Under the pieces are notes generated by a model. It searched no databases. It was not told the DNA's origin and saw nothing but the letters and a program-made list of their open reading frames with translations. This document shows, one piece after another, positions 15,032 through 24,581 of a stretch of DNA of 64,000 nt; the first letter of the stretch is position 1; each line of letters starts with the position of its first letter. Source of the DNA: Thalassotalea sp. Sam97 (GTDB lineage: Bacteria; Pseudomonadota; Gammaproteobacteria; Enterobacterales; Alteromonadaceae). The position numbers and the translations under genes were made by a program. The stretch lies in the NCBI RefSeq assembly GCF_041379765.1, contig NZ_CP166919.1, forward strand, positions 2,480,001 to 2,544,000. Direction: 5' to 3'.

Positions 15032-16679
15032 GGTTGTTACCAGCACTTTAACAGCACCATATCAATCAGATCCTTTATCGCTGTATCGCCATTTAAGTCG
15101 CGACAAGGCCCACTCTTTACTGCTCGAGTCTGCAGAGGTCGATAACAAACGCGCATTGAAATCGATTATTCTTGCTCAAGCCAACCTAAAAGTCCGTTGC
15201 GACGCCAATCTAGTGACGGTAACACCACTAAATTCCAGTGGCTGGGCGGTCATTGAGCATATCATCCAACAATTAAAACATCACAGTCAAGCGCAGCTGC
15301 TGACTGTGAGCAAACACGCTGATAAGTTAGTCGTCAGCTTTAATGCAACATTACACGCGACCGACGAAATGTCTCGACTGCTTAGCGTAACCCCCCTTGA
15401 AGTACTGCGCTGTCTGCAAAATATTGTTGGTGAAACACACCCCTTCTCGGTTTTTCTTGGTGGTTGCTTTGCTTTTGATTTAATTTCGATAAGCGAACAA
15501 TTGCCGGATGTCGACGATGGCGATAATACCTGCCCTGATTTTGTATTTTATCTGGCTGAATCCTTGATTGTTATCGACCATAAACAACAATCAACTCAGC
15601 TTGTCCATAACCGTTTTTACACCTCGGCTGAGCACGATGAACGCAATGCGCTTAACGGTAAAATTGCCCTCGCAACACTGCAATACGAGTGTGAAAAGTC
15701 ACATCAGAGCATCGATATTGATCTTAAGACTCGACGTCAATCGGGCGTTAAGGAGGATGTCTCTGATCAACAGTTTTGCCAACATGTAAGTACACTGCAA
15801 GAGCATATCCGCGCTGGTGATATATTCCAAGTAGTACCATCAAGAAGCTTTAACTTACCATGCCATGACCCTTTGCTTGCCTATCAAGCGCTGAAACAAA
15901 CCAACCCCAGCCCATATATGTTCTTTCTAAAGGATGCCGACTTTCAATTATTTGGCGCCAGCCCAGAGTCGGCATTGAAATTTGCAAGTACCACACGTCA
16001 AGTCGAGCTTTACCCGATTGCCGGTACTAGACCAAGAGGTTTTACCCGCCAAGGAACGTACAGTGCGGATCTTGATGGTCGAATTGAACTGGAGCTGCGT
16101 AATGATGAAAAAGAAAAAGCCGAACACTTAATGCTGGTGGACTTGGCGCGGAACGATATCGCCAGAGTCAGTATTGGTGGCAGTCGCCACGTTGCTGAGC
16201 TGCTCAACGTCGACCGCTATTCTCATGTAATGCACTTAGTCTCTCGGGTTCTTGGTACATTACAGCCACAGCTTGATGCGCTGCATGCATATCAAGCCTG
16301 CATGAACATGGGTACTCTAAGCGGTGCACCGAAAGTAAAAGCGACAGAGCTTATTCGTCAAATTGAAGGTAAACGTCGAGGTAGCTATGGCGGTGCCGTA
16401 GGTTATTTAACCGGTGATGGCGATATGGACACGTGTATCGTTATCCGCAGTGCGTTTGTCAAAGATCAGCAAGCGATTATTCAAGCGGGTGCAGGGGTGG
16501 TGCATGACTCCATCCCACAAGCAGAAGCTGATGAAACCAGACAAAAAGCACAAGCGGTGATCACCGCAATTGAAATCGCTAACGCGAATTTTAATGGTGA
16601 GTTAGCTGCTGATAAGCATCGTCATGCCGATATCGAAACACAACCCGCGTCAATAAAGGAGCCGTCAGCATGTCAGTAA
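14988..16679 (+). CDS. trpE: Anthranilate synthase component I
   Basis: 563 aa from the ATG at 14988, which has GAGG seven bases upstream (an in-frame TTG at 14976 is less likely). It converts chorismate to anthranilate with ammonia from TrpG, the first step of tryptophan synthesis. The chorismate-binding domain includes GDIFQVVPSRSF, SPESALKF, PIAGTRPRG and the C-terminal GAGVVHDSIPQAEADET. N-terminal LLLESAEV is the feedback Trp site region. It overlaps trpG by 10 bases. Confidence 0.97.
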   Translation: MTAQQNNTDITPSLKVVTSTLTAPYQSDPLSLYRHLSRDKAHSLLLESAEVDNKRALKSIILAQANLKVRCDANLVTVTPLNSSGWAVIEHIIQQLKHHSQAQLLTVSKHADKLVVSFNATLHATDEMSRLLSVTPLEVLRCLQNIVGETHPFSVFLGGCFAFDLISISEQLPDVDDGDNTCPDFVFYLAESLIVIDHKQQSTQLVHNRFYTSAEHDERNALNGKIALATLQYECEKSHQSIDIDLKTRRQSGVKEDVSDQQFCQHVSTLQEHIRAGDIFQVVPSRSFNLPCHDPLLAYQALKQTNPSPYMFFLKDADFQLFGASPESALKFASTTRQVELYPIAGTRPRGFTRQGTYSADLDGRIELELRNDEKEKAEHLMLVDLARNDIARVSIGGSRHVAELLNVDRYSHVMHLVSRVLGTLQPQLDALHAYQACMNMGTLSGAPKVKATELIRQIEGKRRGSYGGAVGYLTGDGDMDTCIVIRSAFVKDQQAIIQAGAGVVHDSIPQAEADETRQKAQAVITAIEIANANFNGELAADKHRHADIETQPASIKEPSACQ

Positions 16680-17335
16680 CCTTATTTATGCTCGATAACC
16701 TCGACTCATTTACCTATAACTTGGTTGATGAATTTAAGAGGCTCGACTGTGAGCCGATAATTTACCGTAATACCGTTGATGCGACGTTTATTTATCAACA
16801 AATGCAACAACAATCAGGTTCGGTCGTTTTAGTTTTGTCACCTGGTCCCGGCTCACCAGAACAAGCGGGCTGTATGATGGAGCTGATTGACTTGTGTGTT
16901 GGTACGTTCCCTATTTTAGGGATCTGCCTTGGTCACCAAGCATTGGTTCAATATTTTGGTGGTCGTATTTCTCGCGCTGAAAGCATTGTCCATGGCAAGG
17001 CGTCAAACATTCAGCATCAACAACATGCGCCATTCCAAGGGTTAAAATCACCTTTGCCTGTGGCCCGTTATCATTCGTTGATCGCCAGTGAAGTACCGAG
17101 TCAATTATCAATTATTGCCGAATATCAGTCGATGCCGATGGCTGTTTGTAGCGAAACATATCGTGTTCTCGGACTGCAATTTCATCCTGAATCGCTATTA
17201 ACCTCGAACGGTAGCGTTTTGATGCAGCAAAGTTTGGATTATCTGCTCACGACATCCCACGTGGCAGAGCCCTTAGCGCTGAACACTGCAAACCGCCAAG
17301 CTCGTAATATCCAAACTACTGAGGAACAAGCATGA
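16670..17335 (+). CDS. trpG: Anthranilate synthase component II (glutamine amidotransferase)
   Basis: 221 aa, class I glutamine amidotransferase that supplies ammonia to TrpE. The nucleophile Cys is in GICLGHQAL, the oxyanion region in LSPGPGSPEQAG, and the His/Glu pair in LQFHPES. It is a stand-alone TrpG, not fused to TrpD as in E. coli. It overlaps trpE by 10 and trpD by 4 bases, indicating translational coupling. A PabA function is possible but unnecessary to invoke in this operon. Confidence 0.95.
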   Translation: MSVTLFMLDNLDSFTYNLVDEFKRLDCEPIIYRNTVDATFIYQQMQQQSGSVVLVLSPGPGSPEQAGCMMELIDLCVGTFPILGICLGHQALVQYFGGRISRAESIVHGKASNIQHQQHAPFQGLKSPLPVARYHSLIASEVPSQLSIIAEYQSMPMAVCSETYRVLGLQFHPESLLTSNGSVLMQQSLDYLLTTSHVAEPLALNTANRQARNIQTTEEQA

Positions 17336-18336
17336 ACAGATTGCAACGCGTCATTGAAGGTCAGTCATTAAACCAACAACAAAGCTATCAGTTATTTGAA
17401 CAACTATTGGCAGGTGAGCTAGAACCCTCCATGATAGCGGGTTTATTAACGGCAATGCGCATCAAAGGAGAAACCCCGGAAGAAATCGCCGGCGCAGCGT
17501 TAGCGGTTCGCCATGCCGCAAAGCCATTTCCCGAACACTCACATACCTTAGTGGATTGTGTAGGTACTGGCGGTGATGGTCATCACACCATTAATATTTC
17601 TACCACAGCAGCGATTGTTGCTGGTGCTTGTGGTTTGCATGTAGCTAAACATGGTAACCGCAATGTATCGAGTAAATCGGGCTCTGCGGACTTATTAGAA
17701 GCCTTAGGCGTTAACTTAACCATGTCGCCTGAGACGGCCCTTGATTGCTTAAATAGCGCAGGTATCTGTTTTTTATTTGCCCCACATTATCACGCTGCCT
17801 TCAAACATGTTGCGCCTATTCGCAAGCAATTAGGGGTACGTACCATTTTCAATATCCTCGGGCCTTTAGTGAACCCCGCTGCGCCACAAGTTATGCTCGT
17901 AGGCGTTTACGACAAGTCATTACTTAAACCAATGGCTCAAGCATTAAGGCTAACCGGTGTTCAACGTGCATGGGTTGTCTATGGTGCAGGCCTTGATGAA
18001 ATTGCTATTCATGACAGTACCGATATTATCGAAATAAAAGATGGTCAATTATATGAAAAACGCTTACAACCGAGCGATGTAGGCTTGCCTAGCTATCCAC
18101 TATCGGCCATAAAAGGCGGTGACCCGCAACAAAATGCCAAGGACTGTATGGCCGTGTTAGAAGGCAAAGGCCAAGCTGCGCACCGTGATGCCGTGCTGAT
18201 AAATAGCGCTGCATTACTTTACCTTGCCAATAAAGCCAGTAACCTGATCGATGCTATCGAGCTAGCGCGACACGTGTTGCGCACCGGTAAAGCGGCTCAG
18301 TGTTTACGTACGCTTGCGGAGGTGAGTCATGGTTAA
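17332..18336 (+). CDS. trpD: Anthranilate phosphoribosyltransferase
   Basis: 334 aa. It transfers the phosphoribosyl group from PRPP to anthranilate. Seen motifs: the PRPP loop CVGTGGDGHHTINIST, KHGNRNVSSKSGSADLLEALG, FNILGPLVNPA and GAGLDEIAIHD. Length and motifs are typical. The ATG overlaps the trpG stop (ATGA), and the end overlaps trpC by 8 bases. Confidence 0.97.
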   Translation: MNRLQRVIEGQSLNQQQSYQLFEQLLAGELEPSMIAGLLTAMRIKGETPEEIAGAALAVRHAAKPFPEHSHTLVDCVGTGGDGHHTINISTTAAIVAGACGLHVAKHGNRNVSSKSGSADLLEALGVNLTMSPETALDCLNSAGICFLFAPHYHAAFKHVAPIRKQLGVRTIFNILGPLVNPAAPQVMLVGVYDKSLLKPMAQALRLTGVQRAWVVYGAGLDEIAIHDSTDIIEIKDGQLYEKRLQPSDVGLPSYPLSAIKGGDPQQNAKDCMAVLEGKGQAAHRDAVLINSAALLYLANKASNLIDAIELARHVLRTGKAAQCLRTLAEVSHG

Positions 18337-19720
18337 TATTCTTGAGCAAATCGTCGCCAATAAGCGTATTGAAGTTACCGCAATGCAGCGACAACGGCCG
18401 TTAACTGCCTTTATCGATAAGTTGCAACCATCGAACCGCGATTTATATGCCGCCATCAAGGAGCAATCCACCGCGTTTATTTTAGAGTGTAAGAAAGCCT
18501 CGCCATCAAAGGGGTTAATTCGTGACAACTTTGATCTCGAATACATTGCTTCGGTATATCAGCAGTATGCGGCGGCCATCTCAGTATTAACCGATGCGAA
18601 ATACTTTCAAGGGGATCACAAATACTTACGTTATGTGCGTGATCAAGTTACCTGCCCGGTATTGAATAAAGACTTTTTTATTGATGAGTACCAAGTACAC
18701 CTCGCCAGATATTATGGCGCGGATGCAGTGTTATTGATGCTCAGTGTACTTGATGATAAGCAATATCAACAATTAGCGAATGTTGCCAAGCGCTACAATA
18801 TGGCCATTTTAACGGAGGTGTCTAATCAACAAGAAACTATACGAGCGATTAACTTAGGCGCCAAATTAATCGGTATCAACAACCGTAACCTGCGCGATTT
18901 AACCACTAACTTAGATACCACACAAAAACTGGCCAAATTAATTCCTAATGATCGATTAGTGATCTCGGAGTCAGGGATCTATACCAATAAGCAAGTGAGA
19001 CAGCTTGCCCCACTCGTTAATGGTTTTCTAGTGGGCAGTTCGCTGATGGCCCAAGGTGATATCGATCTAGCTTGTCGTAAATTAGTTTTTGGCTTGCATA
19101 AAATTTGTGGTTTAACCCGCAGTGACGATGTTATTTGTGCTATTGAGCATGGCGCAGTCTATTGCGGTCTGATATTTACTCAGCAATCGCCACGCTATAT
19201 CAGCCCTGAACAGGCGATGCTGATCCAACAGCAAGTTGCCAAGCGTTTGTCACAACATGTCGATTACGTCGGCGTATTTAAAAATCAACAAATTAACGAA
19301 GTCGCAGCCATAGCTAACCTGCTTAATCTGTCAGTTGTGCAATTACATGGCGATGAAGACAGCGATTATATTCACGAGTTAAAGCAGCGGTTACATAATC
19401 ACATTTATGTCAGTAAGGCGATTGGCATTGATGCTCACCTCACAGCGGTACCTGATGGTGCCGATGTATATTTGTTTGACAGCCCACAAGGGGGCAGTGG
19501 CATATCATTTGATTGGCAGCAACTTGCAAACTATGCCGACATAAACACCATAACGATGCTCGCTGGTGGCTTAAATCCAGATAACTTAGTGCAGGCAATA
19601 GCTACCGCACAGCAATATCATATGCAGGGACTGGATCTCAATTCGGGTGTTGAAGTATCACCAGGCATTAAAGATGCAAGCAAAATAAAACAAGCGTTCT
19701 CGCTCATTCGACAGTATTAA
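18329..19720 (+). CDS. trpCF: Bifunctional indole-3-glycerol-phosphate synthase / phosphoribosylanthranilate isomerase
   Basis: 463 aa, two fused TIM barrels. TrpC covers about residues 1-250 (FILECKKASPSKGLIR, VLNKDFFIDEYQV, GINNRNLRDL, ISESGI). TrpF covers about 255-463 (KICGLTRSDD, YCGLIFTQQSPRYIS, VQLHGDE, LAGGLNPDN, LDLNSGVEVSPG). It performs the isomerisation of phosphoribosylanthranilate and ring closure to indole-glycerol phosphate. The same fusion occurs in E. coli. Confidence 0.96.
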   Translation: MVNILEQIVANKRIEVTAMQRQRPLTAFIDKLQPSNRDLYAAIKEQSTAFILECKKASPSKGLIRDNFDLEYIASVYQQYAAAISVLTDAKYFQGDHKYLRYVRDQVTCPVLNKDFFIDEYQVHLARYYGADAVLLMLSVLDDKQYQQLANVAKRYNMAILTEVSNQQETIRAINLGAKLIGINNRNLRDLTTNLDTTQKLAKLIPNDRLVISESGIYTNKQVRQLAPLVNGFLVGSSLMAQGDIDLACRKLVFGLHKICGLTRSDDVICAIEHGAVYCGLIFTQQSPRYISPEQAMLIQQQVAKRLSQHVDYVGVFKNQQINEVAAIANLLNLSVVQLHGDEDSDYIHELKQRLHNHIYVSKAIGIDAHLTAVPDGADVYLFDSPQGGSGISFDWQQLANYADINTITMLAGGLNPDNLVQAIATAQQYHMQGLDLNSGVEVSPGIKDASKIKQAFSLIRQY

Positions 19721-19735
19721 TAACAGGAACAGACG

Positions 19736-20992
19736 ATGGAAAAGATACAGCAATTGAATAAGGCAAGTGCAAGAGTAAACTCCGATAACTTACCTTCATA
19801 TTTTGGTGAGTTTGGTGGTATGTTTGTTGGTGAGTTATTAGTACCGGCACTGGAACAACTTGAACAAGCCTTTATTAACAGTCAAAGCGATAGCGACTTT
19901 CAACGCGAGTTTAGTGATTTACTAAACAACTTCGCAGGTCGACCGACACCACTGACCCTATGCCGTAACCTAGTGAAAAACCCTCATGCAAAAATTTACT
20001 TAAAACGTGAAGATTTATTGCATGGTGGTGCCCATAAAACCAACCAAGTGCTCGGCCAAGCATTGCTAGCCAAACGCATGGGTAAAACCGAGATCATTGC
20101 CGAAACTGGTGCCGGGCAACATGGTGTCGCTACAGCGATCGCCTGCTCATTACTGGGACTAAAGTGTCGAATTTATATGGGCCAAGTCGATTGTGAACGG
20201 CAACAACCTAATGTATTTCGCATGCGCTTAATGGGGGCAGAAATCATTCCAGTATCAGCGGGCTCAGGGACCTTAAAAGATGCGGTCAATGAAGCACTTA
20301 GAGATTGGTCTGCGAATTACCAGCAGGCTCATTATTTACTTGGTACGGCTGCAGGACCACACCCTTTCCCGACCATTGTTCGCGAATTTCAAAAGATGAT
20401 AGGCATCGAAGCAAAACAACAAATAATCACCCAGCAAGGACGTTTACCTGACTACGTTATTGCCTGTGTCGGTGGTGGTTCTAATGCCATAGGAATGTTC
20501 AACGACTTTATCGAAGAGGAAACGGTCAAGCTCATTGGTGTTGAAGCTGGCGGCAAAGGCCTTAACAGTAATCATCATGGAGCAACGTTAGTCGCGGGCA
20601 GTAAAGGTATGTTGCATGGCGCGTATACCTATATCATGCAAAATAATGACGGCCAAATAAACGAGTCGTATTCGGTTTCAGCTGGCCTGGATTATCCGGG
20701 AGTTGGTCCACAACATGCGATGTTAAAAGATAGTGGTCGAGCTGAGTATGTCGCTATTAACGACGACGAAGCTTTAACAGCCTTTCAGGCTTTGTCTAAA
20801 AATGAAGGTATCATCCCTGCTTTAGAGTCATCTCATGCGCTTGCATATGCCCTAAAACTTGCTGAATCGGCAACCTCAGAGACCATCATAGTTGTCAACC
20901 TGTCTGGTCGCGGTGACAAAGACTTAAACCATGTGATGGATATCTTACAAGGCGACAACTACCGGGAGAAGAACAATGACAACACTAAGTAA
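19736..20992 (+). CDS. trpB: Tryptophan synthase beta chain
   Basis: 418 aa; PLP enzyme condensing indole with serine. The PLP lysine is in HGGAHKTNQVLGQ, the phosphate loop is CVGGGSNAIGMF, and ETGAGQHGVA and GRGDKDL are typical. It starts 15 bases after trpCF and overlaps trpA by 17 bases. The C-terminal tail is Asn/Asp-rich and encoded in the overlap. Confidence 0.97.
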   Translation: MEKIQQLNKASARVNSDNLPSYFGEFGGMFVGELLVPALEQLEQAFINSQSDSDFQREFSDLLNNFAGRPTPLTLCRNLVKNPHAKIYLKREDLLHGGAHKTNQVLGQALLAKRMGKTEIIAETGAGQHGVATAIACSLLGLKCRIYMGQVDCERQQPNVFRMRLMGAEIIPVSAGSGTLKDAVNEALRDWSANYQQAHYLLGTAAGPHPFPTIVREFQKMIGIEAKQQIITQQGRLPDYVIACVGGGSNAIGMFNDFIEEETVKLIGVEAGGKGLNSNHHGATLVAGSKGMLHGAYTYIMQNNDGQINESYSVSAGLDYPGVGPQHAMLKDSGRAEYVAINDDEALTAFQALSKNEGIIPALESSHALAYALKLAESATSETIIVVNLSGRGDKDLNHVMDILQGDNYREKNNDNTK

Positions 20993-21809
20993 TTTACAGG
21001 TTGATGATCGCTACCAGGAAATGTTTGCCAAGCTACAAAGCGACAAACAAGGTGCGTTTGTTCCTTTCGTCACCTTAGGCGACCCACATCAACAGCTGTC
21101 GTTACGTATTATTAAAACATTAATTGACAATGGTGCTGACGCGTTAGAGCTCGGCATCCCCTATTCTGATCCGAGCGCAGATGGCCCTACCATTCAACAA
21201 GCCGGTCTACGTGCACTGCAGGCGGGTACAAGTGTCGATAACTGCATTGAAATACTGCAAGAAGTGAGAGCGTACGCGCCACATATTCCCATCGGCCTGT
21301 TGGTTTATGCCAACATTATATTTGCGCGTGGTATCGACAAATTTTATGTTGATATGAAACGAGCGGGGGTCGACTCAATATTAATCGCCGATGTGCCAAT
21401 GCGCGAAAGCGAAATTTTTATGGATATAGCGAAACAGCATGGTGTTGCACAAATATTTATCGCCCCACCGAATGCTTGCGATAAAACCTTACAACAGGTT
21501 GCCGACTTTTCTACGGGCTACACTTACGTGCTTGGCCGTGCTGGCGTAACAGGGACACACGTAAAGTCGGGCAACCAGAGCCAGCACGTTATTCACCGCC
21601 TACAACAGTTGAACACTCCCCCGACTATGATAGGCTTTGGCATATCGACACCAGATGATGTCAAAGATGCACTATCTAGCGGTGCCCAAGGGGCAATTAG
21701 TGGCAGTGCGGTGGTAAACATTATCGCCAATAACCTCAATGATGATAACGGAATGCTTGTTGAATTGGCATCATTTGTCCAGCGAATGAAATCTGCAACC
21801 AAGCTTTAA
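20976..21809 (+). CDS. trpA: Tryptophan synthase alpha chain
   Basis: 277 aa TIM barrel cleaving indole-glycerol phosphate to indole. Catalytic Glu and Asp lie in DALELGIPYSDPSADGP. GRAGVTGTH and GFGISTPDDV bind the substrate phosphate. It is the last gene of the operon. Downstream is a short imperfect stem (GATAAG/CTTATC near 21828) without a T run, so no clear terminator was identified. Confidence 0.96.
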   Translation: MTTLSNLQVDDRYQEMFAKLQSDKQGAFVPFVTLGDPHQQLSLRIIKTLIDNGADALELGIPYSDPSADGPTIQQAGLRALQAGTSVDNCIEILQEVRAYAPHIPIGLLVYANIIFARGIDKFYVDMKRAGVDSILIADVPMRESEIFMDIAKQHGVAQIFIAPPNACDKTLQQVADFSTGYTYVLGRAGVTGTHVKSGNQSQHVIHRLQQLNTPPTMIGFGISTPDDVKDALSSGAQGAISGSAVVNIIANNLNDDNGMLVELASFVQRMKSATKL

Positions 21810-22013
21810 ACGGTTTGCGTCTAACGATAAGGGCTTATCGCATTAATGTTAGATAGCCCTTAACATCTATAAGCACGCCCATGTGTAATTGATATAAGCG
21901 TGATATAGTACTAACGTATTGGCGCACATCTGTTTAGGCTCTTTTGCCAACTTTGATGACTGTCTAGGTCACATAAATAATCAAGCAGTTAGACAAAAGA
22001 AAGAAAGCCAACA

Positions 22014-22115
22014 ATGATGAACGCCTTTTATGGTAACAGCATGAACATCAGATGGGGCAGATCTGATACCGCAACAACAGCAAAACTAGTCGACATCAAG
22101 GGGGACACTCGATGA
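22014..22115 (+). CDS. Possible 33-aa leader or microprotein coupled to the next gene
   Basis: ATGATG after AAAGAAAG opens a 33-codon frame (MMNAFYGNSMNIRWGRSD and 15 more residues). Its TGA overlaps the ATG of the next gene (ATGA). The overlap suggests translational coupling. No family is recognised and translation is unproven. Confidence 0.35.
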   Translation: MMNAFYGNSMNIRWGRSDTATTAKLVDIKGDTR

Positions 22116-22270
22116 CTTTATTTATCAGTATTGCGATTATCTTATTTATCGTCGGCGGCGTTTATTTTATTTATAAAAGTTCGCGAAAGTTTAATTTAAC
22201 TGACGAACAGTTAAAACGTATCAAACAGCGCAATGAACAATTAGACAAAGATGAAGAAAAAGAACAATAA
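22112..22270 (+). CDS. Small single-pass membrane protein, DUF2897-like
   Basis: 52 aa: an N-terminal membrane helix (about residues 3-21, FISIAIILFIVGGVYFIY) followed by a charged cytoplasmic tail (DEQLKRIKQRNEQLDKDEEKE). Size and layout resemble the DUF2897 family of gammaproteobacteria; function unknown. AAGGGGGA about ten bases before the ATG is a strong ribosome site. It is convergent with ppiC, 14 bases away. Confidence 0.75.
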   Translation: MTLFISIAIILFIVGGVYFIYKSSRKFNLTDEQLKRIKQRNEQLDKDEEKEQ

Positions 22271-22284
22271 ATCTATCACTTATA

Positions 22285-22563
22285 TCAGTTTCGATAAATG
22301 GTTTGGATAAGGTGAAAACCAAAACGCGTTTTTACTGGACCATGAATTTTTAGTACGTCTTTTTTGAACACCACATCATCAAATGCTTTAACCATTTGAC
22401 CTTTACGAAATTCACCTAAATCGCCACCGCGTTTTCCCGATGGACAGGTTGAATATTTCTTGGCTAACTTAGCAAAGTCAGCACCTTTATCTAATTGTTG
22501 TTTTAGTTTTTCAGCCAAAACCTTGTCTTTAACCAAAATATGGCGTGCACATGCGGTTGCCAT
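22285..22563 (-). CDS. ppiC: Parvulin-type peptidyl-prolyl cis-trans isomerase PpiC
   Basis: 92 aa, the size of the single-domain cytoplasmic E. coli PpiC. Parvulin motifs: ARHILVKDKVLAEKL, AKKYSTCPSGKRGGDLGEF, and TRFGFHLIQ at the end. No signal peptide. It catalyses cis-trans isomerisation of prolyl peptide bonds. Monocistronic. Confidence 0.95.
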   Translation of the reverse strand: MATACARHILVKDKVLAEKLKQQLDKGADFAKLAKKYSTCPSGKRGGDLGEFRKGQMVKAFDDVVFKKDVLKIHGPVKTRFGFHLIQTIYRN

Positions 22564-22634
22564 AAATACCTCTCAGCAGATTGATAAAAAGGAATATGTC
22601 TTATTATACGTGATTCTCAAAAACGTTCAGACAT

Positions 22635-22663
22635 AAAAAAACCAGCCGAAGCTGGTTTTTTAT
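22635..22663 (-). terminator. Terminator of the TonB2/TtpC operon
   Basis: Read on the minus strand: AAAACCAGC, loop TTCG, GCTGGTTTT followed by TTT. A perfect stem with a stable tetraloop, 31 bases after the last gene of the operon. Confidence 0.88.
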
Positions 22664-22693
22664 CAAAATAACTAGGATCTAACTTGATATCAA

Positions 22694-23953
22694 TTAACCT
22701 AGTTTTTTCTTACGATCGGCCGTGTCACGGATAAATTGTGCCCATGCACGAGCGGCCTTCGCCGTTTTAGGATCTTTTTGAGCTTCTGCGATTGCTCTAG
22801 CTGCTTGCGTGTATTTCTCTTGGTAGAAATACGCTTCAGCTATCGTCATGTATACAGAGCCTTTATTTTCGATACCTAAATCTAATGCTTTTTGTAATGC
22901 AGCGGTTGCTTCACTAAAACGTTCAGATTGGTGTAACAGCATACCTTGACGACGATAATGTTTCGGATCGTTCGACATTTTCGCCGTTTCACCGAAGTAT
23001 TTCGCGGCAGTATCAATTTCTTGAGCTGCATGGAAAGCATTCGCCATGGTAAACATGTTCTGTTCAGTTCGCTGAATCAGGCCACTGTCAATGTACTTTT
23101 CAAGTAGCTTGGCTGACTTGTAAGGTACCTCATTTTGGCCATATAAGCTTGCTAACATTTTGATTTCAGATTCTTTTTCAAGGTAGCCTTGCTTGTACGC
23201 CATATCTAGCGTGTACAAAGCTTTCTTGTAATCTTCTACCAAGGTGTAGAACATGCCTAACTGCGTCCACCATTGCTTGTTCTCAGGGAACAACTGCACA
23301 ACTTCTTCAAGTACTTTTACAGCAGGCTTATACTGCTTACGCTCGTAGTACGACTGCAACTTCAAAATATATGGATTTTGATTTGGCTTATCGAATAATG
23401 CGATAGCTTTGTTCGCTGGTGCAATAATCTTATCGTACTGCTTTAAGCTGTAGTAAGCGTTAGCGATTTTAACGTATGTATTTGCGTCTTCTTCACAGCT
23501 AAATGCCATCCAATCCGCGTACGTTTTGATCGCTTTTGTGTACTGCTGCTCTTGCATTTGCAAGTCACCTAAAAGCTTAACCGTATCCGCGTGCTCTTTT
23601 TCATTAAGCACTTGGTTTTTGGTTGCACTTGCTAGGTAAGGTAGTGCTTTTTTCGAAAAGTCACCGCCTTTCGTTGCGTACATGTTAGCAATAAAGCGAT
23701 CTAAGTAAGCACGGTCATACTCTTTACTCGTTTCAACAGACAACAAGATTGTAATTGCGTCATCGATACGTTCTTCAGAGTAGGCATCGAAAGCTTTCTG
23801 AACTTTCTTGCCGACGCTAGGACTCATTACCTTAGTGCGTGGTTTTGGCGCATTAGGGTCCTTTGGACAAGTCGCGTACGCATAAGCTGAACCAGACATT
23901 GTCGTCGCTACTAATGCGATAACAGCAGAAGTGCTTAGTAGTTTTTTAAACAT
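22694..23953 (-). CDS. Periplasmic TPR protein of the TonB2 system
   Basis: 419 aa with a Sec signal peptide (cleavage near SAYA-YA) and multiple tetratricopeptide-like helical repeats from about residue 50 to the end. Such a TPR protein is the usual last gene of the DUF3450-TtpC-ExbB2-ExbD2-TonB2 operon in Vibrio and Shewanella relatives. It presumably acts as a periplasmic scaffold; the molecular role is not established. Its ATG overlaps the tonB stop by one base (TAATG). Confidence 0.88.
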   Translation of the reverse strand: MFKKLLSTSAVIALVATTMSGSAYAYATCPKDPNAPKPRTKVMSPSVGKKVQKAFDAYSEERIDDAITILLSVETSKEYDRAYLDRFIANMYATKGGDFSKKALPYLASATKNQVLNEKEHADTVKLLGDLQMQEQQYTKAIKTYADWMAFSCEEDANTYVKIANAYYSLKQYDKIIAPANKAIALFDKPNQNPYILKLQSYYERKQYKPAVKVLEEVVQLFPENKQWWTQLGMFYTLVEDYKKALYTLDMAYKQGYLEKESEIKMLASLYGQNEVPYKSAKLLEKYIDSGLIQRTEQNMFTMANAFHAAQEIDTAAKYFGETAKMSNDPKHYRRQGMLLHQSERFSEATAALQKALDLGIENKGSVYMTIAEAYFYQEKYTQAARAIAEAQKDPKTAKAARAWAQFIRDTADRKKKLG

Positions 23954-24579
23954 TACTGTGCTCCTCCTTCTTGACTCATCTTAAAGTCTAGCTGAACCGT
24001 CATACCAGGTTGGCGTTGTGGCTTACCATCAACAACTTTTGGCTTATATTTCCACTTACGAAGCGCGCGTTTGGCTTCTTTATCGAAAATACGTTTTGGC
24101 TCTGCTGCAATAACCTCTACATCTTCTACTCCACCAACTTCGTTGATAGTGAAGCGTAGCTGTACCCAACCTTCTTTACCGTCGCGTGCTGCTTGAATTG
24201 GGTATTTAGGTTCGATACGAACGATTGGTGTAGCTTCACCATCGCGACCAAAACCTGCACCCGGTGCATCCATACCCGCACTTGTGCCAGACAACTCTAC
24301 GCTTGGAACGTTAAATGATACGCCCGAGTTAGTGTTGCTTGCCTCTGGCTCCGGAGCCTGTGGCTTAGGCGGAGTTTTAGGCGGTGGCGGTGGCGGTGGT
24401 GGTACACGTTTGCGCTCTTGAACTTTTGACTCAGGTGGTGCTGAGACGATATCGATGATAACACTGTCTTGGTTATCAGCGTTACGCTTTGCACCGCCTG
24501 AAATCAAGTATGCCATAAAGACAAACAATCCAAAGGTTACAGCAACGCCTAGTAGTATTGATACTAAAAAGCGAACCAT
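23953..24579 (-). CDS. TonB2-type energy transducer
   Basis: 208 aa, short like Vibrio TonB2. One N-terminal membrane anchor (VSILLGVAVTFGLFVFMAYLI), a proline-rich spacer (eight consecutive prolines in the ERKRVPPPPPPPPK segment), and the C-terminal TonB domain with RIEPKYPIQAARDGKEGWVQ and RALRKWKYKP. It couples the inner-membrane proton gradient to outer-membrane receptors. It starts two bases after exbD. Confidence 0.94.
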   Translation of the reverse strand: MVRFLVSILLGVAVTFGLFVFMAYLISGGAKRNADNQDSVIIDIVSAPPESKVQERKRVPPPPPPPPKTPPKPQAPEPEASNTNSGVSFNVPSVELSGTSAGMDAPGAGFGRDGEATPIVRIEPKYPIQAARDGKEGWVQLRFTINEVGGVEDVEVIAAEPKRIFDKEAKRALRKWKYKPKVVDGKPQRQPGMTVQLDFKMSQEGGAQ

Positions 24580-24581
24580 AA

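Noticed and set aside
21881..21902. GTGTAATTGATATAAGC resembling the right end of the MITE
   Set aside because: Matches 15 of 16 bases over a short span, but no left end, element body or target duplication could be found; at most a relic.
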